A DNA stretch of 64,000 nt from Thiomicrorhabdus sediminis (GCF_005885815.1 NZ_CP040602.1:697630-761629), one strand, 5' to 3'. Shown: positions 35,096 through 44,969, numbered from the stretch's first letter. The notes: generated by a model from the letters alone, not told the origin. Numbers and translations: made by a program.

Positions 35096-36031
35096 TTAAG
35101 CGTTTTGCACCGAACGCTTACGCAAACGCCACTGCTTAAGTTGCAAAACCAAGATAGTCATAAACAGCAACAGACCTGCGCATACCGCGATAGATGCGGA
35201 GATGGAACTGTCCAGCTGGTAGGAAGCCAAATAGCCCAGCCATACCGCCGCCTGTGAATAGATCAGCGCTAGCCAAAGCATGCTTTTTAAGCTGTTTGCC
35301 AGTAAATAAGCGCTGCTGGCCGGAATCACCAATAAGGCGACCACCAGAATTGCGCCCACCGCATCAAATGAAGCAACCGCCGTCATCGATACCAATGTCA
35401 TTAAAAAGTAATGCCAAAACACCACATTAATGCCTAATGAAAATGCCAAGCTAGGATGGAAGGCCACGGTTTCCAAACGTTTGAAACCGATTGATATGCT
35501 GATTAACACTACCGCAAAAACAATGGCGATACTCCAGAAGGCGCGTGGCCCGATATCATTGCTCATGCCATCGAGACCTCCAAAGCTGATGGTGTCAAAC
35601 GGCACAAAAGCGATTTCACCATAGAGCACGCACTCCTGGTCCAAATCGATCTGATCGGCATAAAGTGAAATCAGAATCACGCCGACCGCAAAAAACAGCG
35701 TGAAAATAATGCCGATACTGGCATCACTTTGCAGGCGACCCACCTTATGAATGGTTTCGCTCAACCAGGCGGTGAGTATGCCGATGGCGACAGCCCCGCT
35801 TAACATGACCGGAAGCGAGCGGCTGTCTGTAGCGAGAAACGCCAGCACTATGCCAAGCAGGACGGAATGACTGATGGCATCGCCGATCAACGCCTGACGG
35901 CGCAGAATCAAAAAAGTGCCGACCAAAGCGTTAGCGGCGGCCACTAAGCTTGCGGTGGCGATAATCCATAGGTCATTGATACCGAACTGCATATTGAAAA
36001 GTGAAAAATTAAACGCATTCGATTCAAACAT
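35096..36031 (-). CDS. Metal ABC importer permease (TroD/MntD type)
   Basis: ABC-3 family permease of a Mn/Zn/Fe importer. It has about eight to nine hydrophobic segments in 311 residues. The family motif LIGDAISHSVLLGIVLAFL, which contacts the ATPase, and ALLVIPASSAYLLANSLKSM are visible. It overlaps the end of the upstream permease gene by 8 nt and is the last gene of a four-gene minus-strand operon (binding protein, ATPase, permease-sensor fusion, permease). An internal-membrane location is certain; metal specificity is judged from the neighbours. Confidence 0.92.
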   Translation of the reverse strand: MFESNAFNFSLFNMQFGINDLWIIATASLVAAANALVGTFLILRRQALIGDAISHSVLLGIVLAFLATDSRSLPVMLSGAVAIGILTAWLSETIHKVGRLQSDASIGIIFTLFFAVGVILISLYADQIDLDQECVLYGEIAFVPFDTISFGGLDGMSNDIGPRAFWSIAIVFAVVLISISIGFKRLETVAFHPSLAFSLGINVVFWHYFLMTLVSMTAVASFDAVGAILVVALLVIPASSAYLLANSLKSMLWLALIYSQAAVWLGYLASYQLDSSISASIAVCAGLLLFMTILVLQLKQWRLRKRSVQNA

Positions 36032-37415
36032 TGCTATCTCCTGCGCGATTTAGTTTTTGGCGGTGAGCATCATTATTTTTTGCCGATTCTTCTGCTTTGG
36101 GAATTGGATTGCCGTGCGGGTCCATCTCGATATAGGCGAGCTCTTCTGCCAGTTGTTGTTCCTGACTGGCAGTCAGAATGTGTTCGATGCGTTCCGCTTG
36201 CAGGTGGGCCTGCTCGGGTGTCAGAGCTGCTTGTTGATTCAGATAGCTCTCCCATAGACGGTGGCGTCTGGTTAGGGCGGTAGCATGTTTTAGGCCGCGC
36301 TCGGTAAGACGAAACCCCTTGCTTGAGGATTCAATCAGTTTTTCCTTACATAGACGCTGTAACCAGGTTTTCAGTTTGTGGGTGTCGATATTGCGCAACG
36401 ACTGGATTTCAGCAAGATTGAAATCATGCTGTTTGAAATCACGGCGTTCCAACAGTTTATAAAGGGTGCGTAGAATATTCTCTTTGGCCACCTTGTGGCG
36501 TAAGGTTCTGAGTTGCAAGTAGCGTTTTAGCAGACCTTTTTGCGGCGCAAACAGCAAAGAGAGGATGAACAGCACCGATAAGCTCACTACCATCCAAGGC
36601 CCGGTCGGCATGGCCGGTGCCAGATAAGAGATTTGGGTGCTGATCAGCGCGCTTAAGGCACCGATAAATGCACTCAAAGCCAAAAGGCTGTTCAAGTTGA
36701 AGCTCCAGAAACGTGCGGCGGCAATAGGAGTGAGCAGTACTGCTGCCATCAGCACCACGCCGACTAATTGTAAGCCGACCACGACGGTCATGACAATCAA
36801 TAGCGCGAGCAGGATTTCATAAAATTTGACCGATACACCTAGCGTACGAGCGTAGCTGGCATTAAAAGCGATCAGGCGCAATTTATTGAAAAACAGCGCG
36901 ACACAAAGCAGGGTGAAGACGGCGACATAACCGAGTAAGGTGATATCGCTCGAAGTCATTGCCGCGGCTTGTCCAAACAGCAGTTTATCGAGCCCGCTTT
37001 TGTTGTCGATGTTCAAGCCTTGGATATAGGATAAAAGCATTAACCCGAGTGCAAAAAAGAACGACAGGGTAATCGCCAAAGCCGCATCGGGTTTGATTTT
37101 GGTGTTTTTCGGCAACCAGTCGATAATGAAAAAGCCTAAAAAGCTGCTGACCAGTGCACCGCTGAAAATCACTAGGGGCTCGCGCGTCTGAAATAGAATA
37201 AACGCCATCATCACTCCGGGAAGAGCGGCATGGGCCAGCGCATCGCCAATCAAAGAACGGCGTCGTAAAAAGGCGAAGGCGCCGATTACCGAGGCGCTCA
37301 TACCCAGCAAAATGCTGCCAATCAGTACCCATAGCACATTGATGTCTTCAAACTGCCAGAACAGTTGCAGGTTGTACCAGAGGCTGGGGGGGTGCAGTAA
37401 TTCAAAATCTTGCAT
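36024..37415 (-). CDS. Metal ABC permease fused to an MntR/DtxR-like sensor domain
   Basis: Residues 1-290 form an ABC-3 permease (SLIGDALAHAALPGVMMAF, PIAAARFWSFN). Residues about 303-440 are a cytoplasmic DtxR/MntR-type module: a winged helix (about 310-375), then RRHRLWESYL with His385 and Glu389, AERIEH with Glu408, Glu411 and His412, and MDPHGNPIP (431-439). These correspond to MntR His77, Glu81, Glu99, Glu102 and His103. Glu408 where DtxR has Cys favours manganese over iron. MntR Asp8 and Glu11 appear replaced by Asn and Arg. Similar fusions exist elsewhere. The module may sense cytoplasmic metal to gate transport, or bind DNA. Confidence 0.88.
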   Translation of the reverse strand: MQDFELLHPPSLWYNLQLFWQFEDINVLWVLIGSILLGMSASVIGAFAFLRRRSLIGDALAHAALPGVMMAFILFQTREPLVIFSGALVSSFLGFFIIDWLPKNTKIKPDAALAITLSFFFALGLMLLSYIQGLNIDNKSGLDKLLFGQAAAMTSSDITLLGYVAVFTLLCVALFFNKLRLIAFNASYARTLGVSVKFYEILLALLIVMTVVVGLQLVGVVLMAAVLLTPIAAARFWSFNLNSLLALSAFIGALSALISTQISYLAPAMPTGPWMVVSLSVLFILSLLFAPQKGLLKRYLQLRTLRHKVAKENILRTLYKLLERRDFKQHDFNLAEIQSLRNIDTHKLKTWLQRLCKEKLIESSSKGFRLTERGLKHATALTRRHRLWESYLNQQAALTPEQAHLQAERIEHILTASQEQQLAEELAYIEMDPHGNPIPKAEESAKNNDAHRQKLNRAGDSNV

Positions 37416-37466
37416 AGCGTCTACTGTGTTTGTGTTTGGTTTTTACTAAGTCGCATTTGCATGGCC

Positions 37467-38276
37467 TTAGTCTTCATGCACTGAGCTGAGCTGTGTACGG
37501 TACATTTCTGTAGTCAAATCGTTTAGCAACGACAAGCGGCCACCATAGGTTTTGTTCAGATTGTCCTTGGTTAACACCTGGTCAATCGGGCCGGCATCAA
37601 TCAGACGTGAATTGATGAGGATGACCCAGTCGAAATATTCACTGACCGTATTCAGGTCGTGATGCACGCAAACAATGGTTTTGCCTTGTCCTTTGAGTTC
37701 GTTGAATAATTCAATAATGGCTTTTTCGGTGGCGACATCAACCCCGGCAAATGGTTCATCCATTAAATACAGGCTTGCTTGCTGACATAGGGCGCGCGCC
37801 AAGAATACGCGCTGTTGTTGTCCACCGGATAATTGACTGATTTGACGTTCGCGGAAGTCCCACATCTGCAGGTTCTGTAAGGCTTTTTTGGCGATTTCCC
37901 GATCAATTTTCGAGGGTCTTTGCCAGAGTTTGAGTTGCCCTTGGCGTCCCATTAGCACCACATCCATTACGCTGATTGGAAAATCCCAATCGATTTCTTC
38001 TCGTTGCGGTACATAGGCTGTGGCCAGGCGCTTTTTGTCCAAGGGTTCACCGAAAAAACGCACATCGCCGTCAATGATTTTCTCCAATCCCATAATGCCT
38101 TTCAGCAGTGTCGACTTACCAGCGCCGTTAGGGCCGACTATAGCGATGCTTTTACCTTCCGGTATGCGGAAGCTGACATCGGTCAATACCGGCTTATAGT
38201 GATAGCGCATACTCAGGTTATTAACGCTTAAAGGAATGCGCATCGGATTATCGGAAATATCTTGAGTCTGTTGCAT
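37467..38276 (-). CDS. Metal ABC importer ATPase (TroB/MntB/ZnuC type)
   Basis: Cytoplasmic ATPase powering the metal importer. It shows Walker A VGPNGAGKST, Q-loop YVPQREEIDWDFPI, signature LSGGQQQRVFLARAL, Walker B LYLMDEPFAGVD and the H-loop VHHDL. The Q-loop region with VPQ-x4-DWDFP is typical of manganese/zinc importers. At 269 residues it is of normal length. It lies 46 nt downstream of the binding-protein gene and 51 nt upstream of the fused permease, all in one orientation. Confidence 0.94.
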   Translation of the reverse strand: MQQTQDISDNPMRIPLSVNNLSMRYHYKPVLTDVSFRIPEGKSIAIVGPNGAGKSTLLKGIMGLEKIIDGDVRFFGEPLDKKRLATAYVPQREEIDWDFPISVMDVVLMGRQGQLKLWQRPSKIDREIAKKALQNLQMWDFRERQISQLSGGQQQRVFLARALCQQASLYLMDEPFAGVDVATEKAIIELFNELKGQGKTIVCVHHDLNTVSEYFDWVILINSRLIDAGPIDQVLTKDNLNKTYGGRLSLLNDLTTEMYRTQLSSVHED

Positions 38277-38322
38277 GATTTAAACCCTTAAATCTGAATA
38301 TGGCATCGAAATTTGAAAACCG

Positions 38323-39267
38323 CTATTGCTTGCTGCCGATTAAAGCGGAAACGATGGTATTGACATTGTGTTCTACCATGCCGATGTAATTATCGGTGCT
38401 GGAGCCGGTTGGACCCATGGCATCGGAGTAAAGTTCGCCGCCAATCTGCAATGATTTGCCTTCCGCCTGCAGTCCCGCAACTAATGATTGGATAAACTTG
38501 GGCGATACCGAACTTTCGACAAACACAGCTTTGATGTTGCGTTGGCTAATCACGTCTTTCAATGCTTTGATATCCTGAAGGCCGAATTCGGCAGCGGTGC
38601 TAATACCTTGCAATCCCATCACTTCAATGTCATATGCCTTGCCGAAATAACCAAAAGCATCGTGAGCGGTAATCAAAATGCGCTGCTGCTCCGGTACACG
38701 GGCGACTTGTTTGACGACCCATTGGTGCAACCCGGTTAATTTTTGTTGATAACGATCACTGTTTTGTTGATACAGAGAGGCGTTTTTCGGGTCGTGTTTT
38801 TGCAATACCTCGAGCACGCGTTTGCCAGCCTCTTGCCAGAGTTGGACATCAAACCAGATGTGTGGGTCAGGGTAGTGGTCGCCATGGTGAATAATCGCTT
38901 TTGATGACAGTTTTTCGCTGATCGCATAGACCGGTTTCTTACGGGCAATTTTCTCAAAGATATCCTGCATTTTGCCTTCGAGGTGCAGTCCATTATAGAA
39001 AATAATATCGGCGCGCAGGATGCGGCGTAGGTCACCTTGGGTCGCTTTATAAAGATGAGGGTCCACTCCGGTTCCCATTAAGGCGGTGACTGTAACGCTA
39101 TCGCCGCCTATGTTTTTTGCCAAATCGGCAATCATTCCGGTGGTGGCGACAATATTAATCGGCTGAGTGTTTTGCGCTTGAATCTGTCCAGGAAGCCATA
39201 GTAATAGCGCCAAAGTGAAAATGGATACTAGGCGATCAAGCTTTTGTGTAACTGATCTGCTGTTCAT
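38323..39267 (-). CDS. Metal-binding periplasmic protein (TroA/MntA/ZnuA family)
   Basis: Captures Mn or Zn in the periplasm for the importer. A signal sequence (LVSIFTLALLLWLPGQIQAQ, about 13-32) is followed by a cluster A-I fold. Likely ligands are the histidine of VDPHLYKAT, the histidine of PDPHIWFDV, the Glu of FVESSVSP and the Asp of YSDAMGP, the His-His-Glu-Asp set of TroA and MntC. The His-rich stretch HHGDHYPDPH is short, unlike the long loop of ZnuA, which favours a Mn or mixed Mn/Zn role. It is the first gene of the operon and lies downstream of two palindromic operator candidates. Confidence 0.92.
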   Translation of the reverse strand: MNSRSVTQKLDRLVSIFTLALLLWLPGQIQAQNTQPINIVATTGMIADLAKNIGGDSVTVTALMGTGVDPHLYKATQGDLRRILRADIIFYNGLHLEGKMQDIFEKIARKKPVYAISEKLSSKAIIHHGDHYPDPHIWFDVQLWQEAGKRVLEVLQKHDPKNASLYQQNSDRYQQKLTGLHQWVVKQVARVPEQQRILITAHDAFGYFGKAYDIEVMGLQGISTAAEFGLQDIKALKDVISQRNIKAVFVESSVSPKFIQSLVAGLQAEGKSLQIGGELYSDAMGPTGSSTDNYIGMVEHNVNTIVSALIGSKQ

Positions 39268-39300
39268 GTTTTTTCTGTCTCCAAGTCGGTTTGACCGATT

Positions 39301-39340
39301 TTATTTATCTCTGTCTAAATAAAAAGTTAGTCTTGGCTAA
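39301..39340. promoter_or_regulatory. Two palindromic operator candidates of the metal importer
   Basis: Site 1 (39301-39322) has perfect 7-bp arms, TTATTTA and TAAATAA, 8 nt apart. Site 2 (39327-39340) is TTAGTCTTGGCTAA, with arms TTAG and CTAA and an extra inner C/G pair. Both lie 34-73 nt upstream of the binding-protein start. Size and the TTAG...CTAA pattern resemble DtxR/MntR-family operators. The binding protein is not identified by sequence. Confidence 0.5.
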
Positions 39341-39466
39341 ATAATTAACAAAAATCTTACCACGAAACCTGTTTGGACTCTAGTGTAAAACTACGAGTGC
39401 TTGAAAAATAGAAGGTTTATGTTGCTGATGAGCAAGTGGAAAGGTGGGGGGAATAAGTATTACAGG

Positions 39467-39490
39467 TTGGCTAATTTGCAAATTAGCCAA
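39467..39490. repeat. 24-bp perfect palindrome
   Basis: The half-sites TTGGCTAATTTG and CAAATTAGCCAA are exact reverse complements with no spacer. It lies 32 nt beyond the rlmD stop and about 200 nt upstream of the metal importer. No T run follows on either strand. It shares TTGGCTAA with operator candidate site 2 at 39333-39340, suggesting a binding site for the same regulator. Confidence 0.7.
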
Positions 39491-39521
39491 ACTGTATTGC
39501 AGGAAGGTGGCGCTCTGGGGA

Positions 39522-40784
39522 TTAAAAGCGAAAAACCTTTTTATTGTTTTTTTGCGGTTTCTTGCCTTTTTTCAGCTGCACCATCACCTCGGTATGGTGA
39601 GTGTGTGGGAACATGTCGATTAGGCTCGCTTTATGCAGTTGGTAGCCATGTTTTTCCAGTTCTTTAACATCACGGATCAAGGTGGCCGCATTGCATGACA
39701 CATAGACGATGATATCGGCTTTTAATAACTGTAGCTGTTTGCTGATTTCAAATGCGCCCTGGCGACCCGGATCCAATAAAATTCGGTCGTAGCGCTGTTT
39801 ACGGAACCACTCTGCTTTGCGGTTGTCCTCAAATAGATTGGCTTTGGCGAAACGACAATTATCCAGTTGGTTGTGTCGTGCGTTGTCAGCCGCGGTTTGT
39901 ACCAATTCAATCACACCCTCGATACCGGTAACGGTTTGGCAGTGCTTGGCAATCGGTAGGGTGAAGTTGCCGACACCGCAAAACAGGTCTAATACCTTGT
40001 GTTCGGCTTTCAGCTCAAGCCAGTCTATCGCTTGTTCGACCATCTGTTGATTGATGTTCTGGTTGACTTGGACAAAACCGTCGGCCGGGAAGTTGAGTTG
40101 TAGTCCCATCAGTTCATAGTAGGGAGTTTGTGCCGGGTTTTCACTAAGGTCTTCAAGCGTTTTCTGGTTTTGGCTGATATGGCTGAATACACCGTTATCC
40201 GCTTCTACCAGAGTGATCTCTTTATAGCTTCGGCTGGCATGTGACAACCAGCTTTGACGGTTTTTTTGCAAGGTTTTATTGAGCGCCTCGGTTAAAACCG
40301 GGCACTGTTCAATGTCGATCAATTCATTGGAGTCGGCGCGTCGAAATCCAAGCCGGGCCTGCTTGTCGGTTTTGCTGATTGCCAAGCCTAGACGGGCGCG
40401 ACGGCGATAATTTTGATCCTTACCGATGATGGCGGGGCTGAGTTTGCATTTTGAAAAATTCAATGCCTGTCTTAAACGGTTAATAAAGTTTTCGACCTTG
40501 TATTCGCGCTGCTTGTCCATTTTCAAGTGTTGCAATTGGCAACCGCCACACTGGGCAAAAACAGGGCAGAAAGGCTGTTGCCGGTCTTTGGAGGCGGACA
40601 GTAGAGTTGTTAGTTGCGCATCATTGTAGTTTTTGTGCTCTTCAATCAGGTTGATATCAACAATGTCGCCGGGAATAGCGTCTTTGATAAAGGTAATCTT
40701 ACCATCTATGTGAGCAATGCCGCGACCGTCATCGCTGAGGGCTGTAACATTAATGTGTTCGAGCTGAGAAGAGTTATGGTTCAT
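39522..40784 (-). CDS. rlmD: 23S rRNA m5U1939 methyltransferase RlmD (RumA)
   Basis: Methylates U1939 of 23S rRNA with SAM. An N-terminal TRAM domain is followed by the iron-sulfur-binding cysteines of FCPVFAQCGGCQLQHL together with a later IEQCPVL. The catalytic domain carries the SAM motif LFCGVGNFTLP, LDPGRQGAFEIS and the nucleophilic cysteine in YVSCNAATLIRDV. A basic tail ends the 420-residue protein. queE begins 39 nt upstream on the same strand and is probably co-transcribed. Confidence 0.95.
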   Translation of the reverse strand: MNHNSSQLEHINVTALSDDGRGIAHIDGKITFIKDAIPGDIVDINLIEEHKNYNDAQLTTLLSASKDRQQPFCPVFAQCGGCQLQHLKMDKQREYKVENFINRLRQALNFSKCKLSPAIIGKDQNYRRRARLGLAISKTDKQARLGFRRADSNELIDIEQCPVLTEALNKTLQKNRQSWLSHASRSYKEITLVEADNGVFSHISQNQKTLEDLSENPAQTPYYELMGLQLNFPADGFVQVNQNINQQMVEQAIDWLELKAEHKVLDLFCGVGNFTLPIAKHCQTVTGIEGVIELVQTAADNARHNQLDNCRFAKANLFEDNRKAEWFRKQRYDRILLDPGRQGAFEISKQLQLLKADIIVYVSCNAATLIRDVKELEKHGYQLHKASLIDMFPHTHHTEVMVQLKKGKKPQKNNKKVFRF

Positions 40785-40823
40785 AGGTCTATCGTTTTCT
40801 ATTGGATTGGGTTACAAGTATGT

Positions 40824-41465
40824 TTAGTCAATGCCGAGCAGTTTGTGGGTTTGCAGGCTGAGTTGCCATTTCGGGTGTTTCAGGCAGTATTCCAAGGCTG
40901 CTTTGACATTGGCTTGTTGTATTTTTGGATCGGCATCATCCATTGGTTGCAGATAGAAAAAATCAAACTCCAGGTCGGCGACTTGTTCCGGCATAAGTTG
41001 CGCTTGCGGATAGACCAGCTTTAACTCGTTTCCTTTGTCCAAGATAATCGGCGCATTCGCTTTCGGACTCATGCAAACCCAATCAATTCCCTTGGGGGCG
41101 TTCTTGGTGCCGTTGGTTTCAATAGCGATTTCAAAATTATGATGATGAAGTCTGTCAATTAAGGCACTATCAACTTGCAATAAGGGTTCGCCACCGGTAA
41201 GCACCACAAAAGGTTGGGTATTATTGTCGGGCCAGAATTTCATCAGGTGCTGGCAAAGTGCTTCGGCGTTAGCGAATTTACCGCCGTTTTGGCCGTCCGT
41301 ACCGATAAAATCGGTATCACAAAATTGGCATACGGCATTGGCTCTGTCTGCTTCACGTCCGGTCCAAAGGTTGCATTTGCTAAAGCGGCAGAAAATTGCC
41401 GCGCGACCCGAATGGAAGCCTTCTCCTTGCAGTGAGTAGAATACTTCTTTGATCGAATAGCTCAT
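40824..41465 (-). CDS. queE: 7-carboxy-7-deazaguanine synthase QueE
   Basis: Radical-SAM enzyme of queuosine biosynthesis, converting 6-carboxytetrahydropterin to 7-carboxy-7-deazaguanine. The cluster motif is the QueE-specific C-x14-C-x2-C, running from FSKCNLW to CQFCDTDF. The substrate region VLTGGEPLLQ and the segment ETNGTKNAPKGIDWVCMSPK (residues 95-114) are also typical of the gammaproteobacterial form. Length is 213 residues. It precedes rlmD on the minus strand and diverges from leuC. Confidence 0.95.
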   Translation of the reverse strand: MSYSIKEVFYSLQGEGFHSGRAAIFCRFSKCNLWTGREADRANAVCQFCDTDFIGTDGQNGGKFANAEALCQHLMKFWPDNNTQPFVVLTGGEPLLQVDSALIDRLHHHNFEIAIETNGTKNAPKGIDWVCMSPKANAPIILDKGNELKLVYPQAQLMPEQVADLEFDFFYLQPMDDADPKIQQANVKAALEYCLKHPKWQLSLQTHKLLGID

Positions 41466-41659
41466 GTTTGTCCTTTGTTTTTGTGCGTTGGTCTGTTGGT
41501 GTTGTCAAAAGCGCTGGTCAGCGCGGGCTGTTTTGCTCTTTTGCCGGATGCTTTATTTTATCTAAGATTTTGAGGTGAAAATCTTGTTTGATAAAGCGTT
41601 TCAGTGTGGATTTATTCCATCGGTTTGGTGTATTTTACTATGCTGGATAACGCTTGAAG

Positions 41660-41668
41660 TGATATAAT
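41660..41668 (+). promoter_or_regulatory. Extended -10 promoter of the leu operon
   Basis: TGATATAAT is a perfect extended -10 element (TG-n-TATAAT) 43 nt before the leuC start. No good -35 is visible, as is usual for this promoter class. No leucine-rich leader peptide was seen. Confidence 0.65.
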
Positions 41669-41711
41669 TTTCTACTATTTGTAATTTTTTCAGAAGTTGG
41701 ATTTAAGAGCT

Positions 41712-43127
41712 ATGTCAGCAAAGACTTTATACGATAAATTGTGGGATGCGCATGTTGTGCGTCAAGAGGAAGATGGAACGGCGTTAATTTATATTGATCG
41801 CCAGCTATTACATGAAGTAACTTCACCACAGGCGTTTGAAGGTCTGCGACTAGCCAATCGTAAGCCATGGCGTATCGATACCAATTTGGCGACTCCCGAC
41901 CATAATGTGCCGACTACCGATTTAACCGGCGGTGTGGCAAGTATTAAAGATCCGGTCTCCCGTATTCAGGTTGAGACTTTAGGGATGAATACACGTGAAT
42001 TTGGTATTACTGAGTTTGCTATGGGCGATATTCGTCAGGGTATCGTTCACGTTGTCGGGCCGGAAGAGGGGGCGACCTTGCCGGGTATGACTGTGGTTTG
42101 TGGTGATTCACATACTGCGACACACGGTGCGCTGGGTGCGTTGGCGCATGGTATCGGTACTTCCGAGGTTGAGCATGTGTTAGCGACGCAGTGTTTGATC
42201 CAGAAAAAAATGAAAAACATGTTGGTCAAGGTTGACGGTCAGCTTAAGCCGGGTGTTGGTCCAAAAGATGTGGTCTTGGCGATTATCGGCAAGATCGGTA
42301 CCGCCGGCGGTAACGGATGTGCGATTGAGTTTGGTGGTCAGGTTTTCCGCGATATGTCTATTGAGGGGCGTATGACGGTCTGTAATATGGCGATTGAAGC
42401 CGGTGCTCGTGTCGGTATGGTAGCGGTTGATGAAAAGACTATTGATTATGTGAAGGGGCGCCCCTTCGCACCAAAAGGTGAGCAGTGGGATCAGGCCGTA
42501 GCAGCTTGGCAGGACTTGAAATCAGATGATGATGCTAAGTTCGATATTGTTGTCGAAATGGATGGTTCCAGTATCGATCCGCAGGTCTCTTGGGGGACTT
42601 CACCTGAAATGGTGTTGGATGTTAACGGCATTGTGCCGAATCCAGCCAAGGAAGTGGATCCGGTCAAGGCAGCGGGTATTCAGCGCGCTTTAGATTATAT
42701 GGGGTTGACAGCCGATATGCCGGTTAAGGATATTCCGGTCGATTATGTCTTTATCGGTTCTTGTACCAACTCTCGTATCGAAGATTTCCGTGCCGCGGCA
42801 GCCGTGTTGAAAGGCAAGAAGGTAGCCGACTCTGTGCAGCAGGCGCTGGTGGTGCCGGGTTCCGGTCTGGTGAAAAAGCAGGCTGAAGACGAAGGTTTGG
42901 ATAAGATCTTTATCGAAGCCGGTTTTGAGTGGCGTAACCCGGGTTGTTCGATGTGTTTGGCAATGAATGCCGATAAGCTACCGAGCGGAAAGCATTGTGC
43001 ATCGACTTCAAACCGTAACTTTGAAGGGCGTCAGGGGGCTGGCGGGCGTACTCATCTGGTGAGTCCGCAAATGGCCGCTGCGGCCGCTGTCGCGGGTCAT
43101 TTTGTTGATGTTCGTGATTACCTATAA
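41712..43127 (+). CDS. leuC: 3-isopropylmalate dehydratase large subunit LeuC
   Basis: With LeuD it isomerises 2- to 3-isopropylmalate. The aconitase-family 4Fe-4S cysteines appear in [11 protein letters not shown] and in [11 protein letters not shown], and [20 protein letters not shown] (positions 127-146) is conserved. The frame extends to TTG 41697, but ATG 41712 gives [16 protein letters not shown], matching known LeuC starts, with AAGAG just upstream. From this start it has 471 residues, the usual size. It is first in leuC-leuD-leuB. Confidence 0.96.
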   Translation: MSAKTLYDKLWDAHVVRQEEDGTALIYIDRQLLHEVTSPQAFEGLRLANRKPWRIDTNLATPDHNVPTTDLTGGVASIKDPVSRIQVETLGMNTREFGITEFAMGDIRQGIVHVVGPEEGATLPGMTVVCGDSHTATHGALGALAHGIGTSEVEHVLATQCLIQKKMKNMLVKVDGQLKPGVGPKDVVLAIIGKIGTAGGNGCAIEFGGQVFRDMSIEGRMTVCNMAIEAGARVGMVAVDEKTIDYVKGRPFAPKGEQWDQAVAAWQDLKSDDDAKFDIVVEMDGSSIDPQVSWGTSPEMVLDVNGIVPNPAKEVDPVKAAGIQRALDYMGLTADMPVKDIPVDYVFIGSCTNSRIEDFRAAAAVLKGKKVADSVQQALVVPGSGLVKKQAEDEGLDKIFIEAGFEWRNPGCSMCLAMNADKLPSGKHCASTSNRNFEGRQGAGGRTHLVSPQMAAAAAVAGHFVDVRDYL

Positions 43128-43148
43128 CACAGTAGCGGAGAGATTAAG

Positions 43149-43790
43149 ATGGATAAGTTTGTAAAATTCACCGCCATTGTGGCACCAATGGATCGCGCTA
43201 ATGTCGATACCGATGCGATCATTCCAAAACAGTTTTTAAAGTCGATCAAACGTAGCGGTTTTGGCCCTAACTTGTTTGATGAATGGCGTTATGAAGATGT
43301 CGGTGAGCCGGATTCTGATAACTCGCAACGACCATTGCGTAAAGAGTTTGTATTGAATCAGCCACGTTACCAAGGAGCGAAAATCCTGTTGGCTCGTGAA
43401 AACTTCGGTTGCGGTTCGAGTCGTGAACATGCCCCTTGGGCGTTGAAAGATTACGGTTTCGATGTCGTAATCGCCCCAAGTTTTGCCGATATCTTTTTTA
43501 ATAACTGTTTTAAAAACGGCATTTTACCAATTGTGCTGGATGATAAAACCGTTGACGATTTGTTTAAGGAAGTTGATAGCGAAGAAGGTTATCAGCTGAC
43601 CGTTGATCTGCAGAACCAGAAGTTAGTTAAGGCCAATGGAGAAAGCGTTGCTTTTGAGGTTGACAGTTTCCGACGTCACTGCTTATTGAACGGTTTGGAT
43701 GACATCGGTCTAACCTTGCAGCATGAAGCCGATATTAAGGCTTATGAAGAAAAGCGTAAGCAGCAGGCGCCGTGGCTATTCGCCAACTAA
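43149..43790 (+). CDS. leuD: 3-isopropylmalate dehydratase small subunit LeuD
   Basis: The swivelling domain of isopropylmalate isomerase. [20 protein letters not shown] at residues 18-37 and [20 protein letters not shown] at 78-97 are the family signatures that close the active site with LeuC. The 213 residues are normal. GGAGAG precedes the ATG, 21 nt after leuC. Confidence 0.97.
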   Translation: MDKFVKFTAIVAPMDRANVDTDAIIPKQFLKSIKRSGFGPNLFDEWRYEDVGEPDSDNSQRPLRKEFVLNQPRYQGAKILLARENFGCGSSREHAPWALKDYGFDVVIAPSFADIFFNNCFKNGILPIVLDDKTVDDLFKEVDSEEGYQLTVDLQNQKLVKANGESVAFEVDSFRRHCLLNGLDDIGLTLQHEADIKAYEEKRKQQAPWLFAN

Positions 43791-43844
43791 GCGGCTCGGC
43801 ACGAAACAGAATTTATAAAAATTGAGTGATTAAAGAGTAGAAAA

Positions 43845-44918
43845 ATGACAAAACAAGTATTGATTCTTCCTGGTGACGGTATCGGTCCGGAAATTACCGC
43901 TGAAGCGGTAAAGGTTTTAGAAGCGCTTAAGGCGTCTGACAATCTTGATATCGAGATGACAGAAGACCTGGTTGGCGGTGCGGCTTACGATGTCCACGGC
44001 GTACCACTGGCTGATGAAACCATGGATAAGGCGCAAGCGTCTGATGCGGTATTGCTGGGCGCTGTTGGTGGTTATAAGTGGGAGTCTTTAGATATTTCAG
44101 TGCGTCCTGAAAAAGGTCTTTTGCGTTTGCGTAAAGAGATGAACTTGTTCGCCAACCTTCGTCCAGCGGTACTTTTTCCACAGTTGGCCTCGGCTTCTAC
44201 GTTGAAGCCTGAAGTGGTTGCCGGTCTGGATATTCTGATTGTGCGTGAATTGACCGGTGGTATCTATTTCGGTCAGCCACGTGGTATCCGCACCTTGGAA
44301 AACGGTGAGCGTCAAGGTTATAACACCTATGTCTATTCCGAGTCTGAAGTGAAGCGTATTGCACACGTTGCTTTCCAGGCAGCGATGAAGCGTAATAAAA
44401 AGCTGACTTCTGTAGATAAGGCTAACGTATTGGAAGTGACAGAAATGTGGCGTGAAGTGGTCGATGAAATCGCACCTCAGTACCCTGAAGTCGAAGTTAA
44501 GCATATGTATGTGGATAACGCGGCAATGCAGTTGGTCTTGAATCCTAAGCAGTTCGACGTCATGGTAACCGGAAATATGTTCGGTGATATTTTGTCTGAT
44601 GAAGCTTCAATGTTGACCGGTTCGATCGGTATGTTGGCTTCAGCGTCATTGGATGAAAACAATAAGGGTATGTATGAACCTAGCCACGGTTCTGCACCGG
44701 ACATCGCCGGACAGAATATCGCTAACCCATTGGCAACCATCCTCTCTGCAGCAATGATGTTACGTTATTCTCTGGGGCGTGAAGATTTGGCGGTTAAGAT
44801 CGAAAACGCTATTTCTAAGGTGTTGGATCAAGGATTGCGTACCGGTGACATCTATTCAGACGGCATGACTAAAGTCAGTTGTAGTGAAATGGGGGATGCG
44901 GTAGTTGCAGCTTTGTAA
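43845..44918 (+). CDS. leuB: 3-isopropylmalate dehydrogenase LeuB
   Basis: NAD-dependent oxidative decarboxylase of leucine synthesis, giving 2-oxoisocaproate. It shows [18 protein letters not shown], the substrate arginines of [30 protein letters not shown] and the metal site [20 protein letters not shown] (residues 243-262). [14 protein letters not shown] is the NAD region. At 357 residues it is full length. It closes the leu run; no terminator was recognised before the M23 peptidase gene. Confidence 0.97.
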   Translation: MTKQVLILPGDGIGPEITAEAVKVLEALKASDNLDIEMTEDLVGGAAYDVHGVPLADETMDKAQASDAVLLGAVGGYKWESLDISVRPEKGLLRLRKEMNLFANLRPAVLFPQLASASTLKPEVVAGLDILIVRELTGGIYFGQPRGIRTLENGERQGYNTYVYSESEVKRIAHVAFQAAMKRNKKLTSVDKANVLEVTEMWREVVDEIAPQYPEVEVKHMYVDNAAMQLVLNPKQFDVMVTGNMFGDILSDEASMLTGSIGMLASASLDENNKGMYEPSHGSAPDIAGQNIANPLATILSAAMMLRYSLGREDLAVKIENAISKVLDQGLRTGDIYSDGMTKVSCSEMGDAVVAAL

Positions 44919-44969
44919 AAGCTCAATTAAGCTAGTTGGAAGCTAACCCCTTTCAGCGGTAACCATCTT

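Noticed and set aside
41466..41711. Leucine attenuator before leuC
   Set aside because: No short leader ORF with clustered leucine codons and no terminator hairpin were seen; only an extended -10 promoter.
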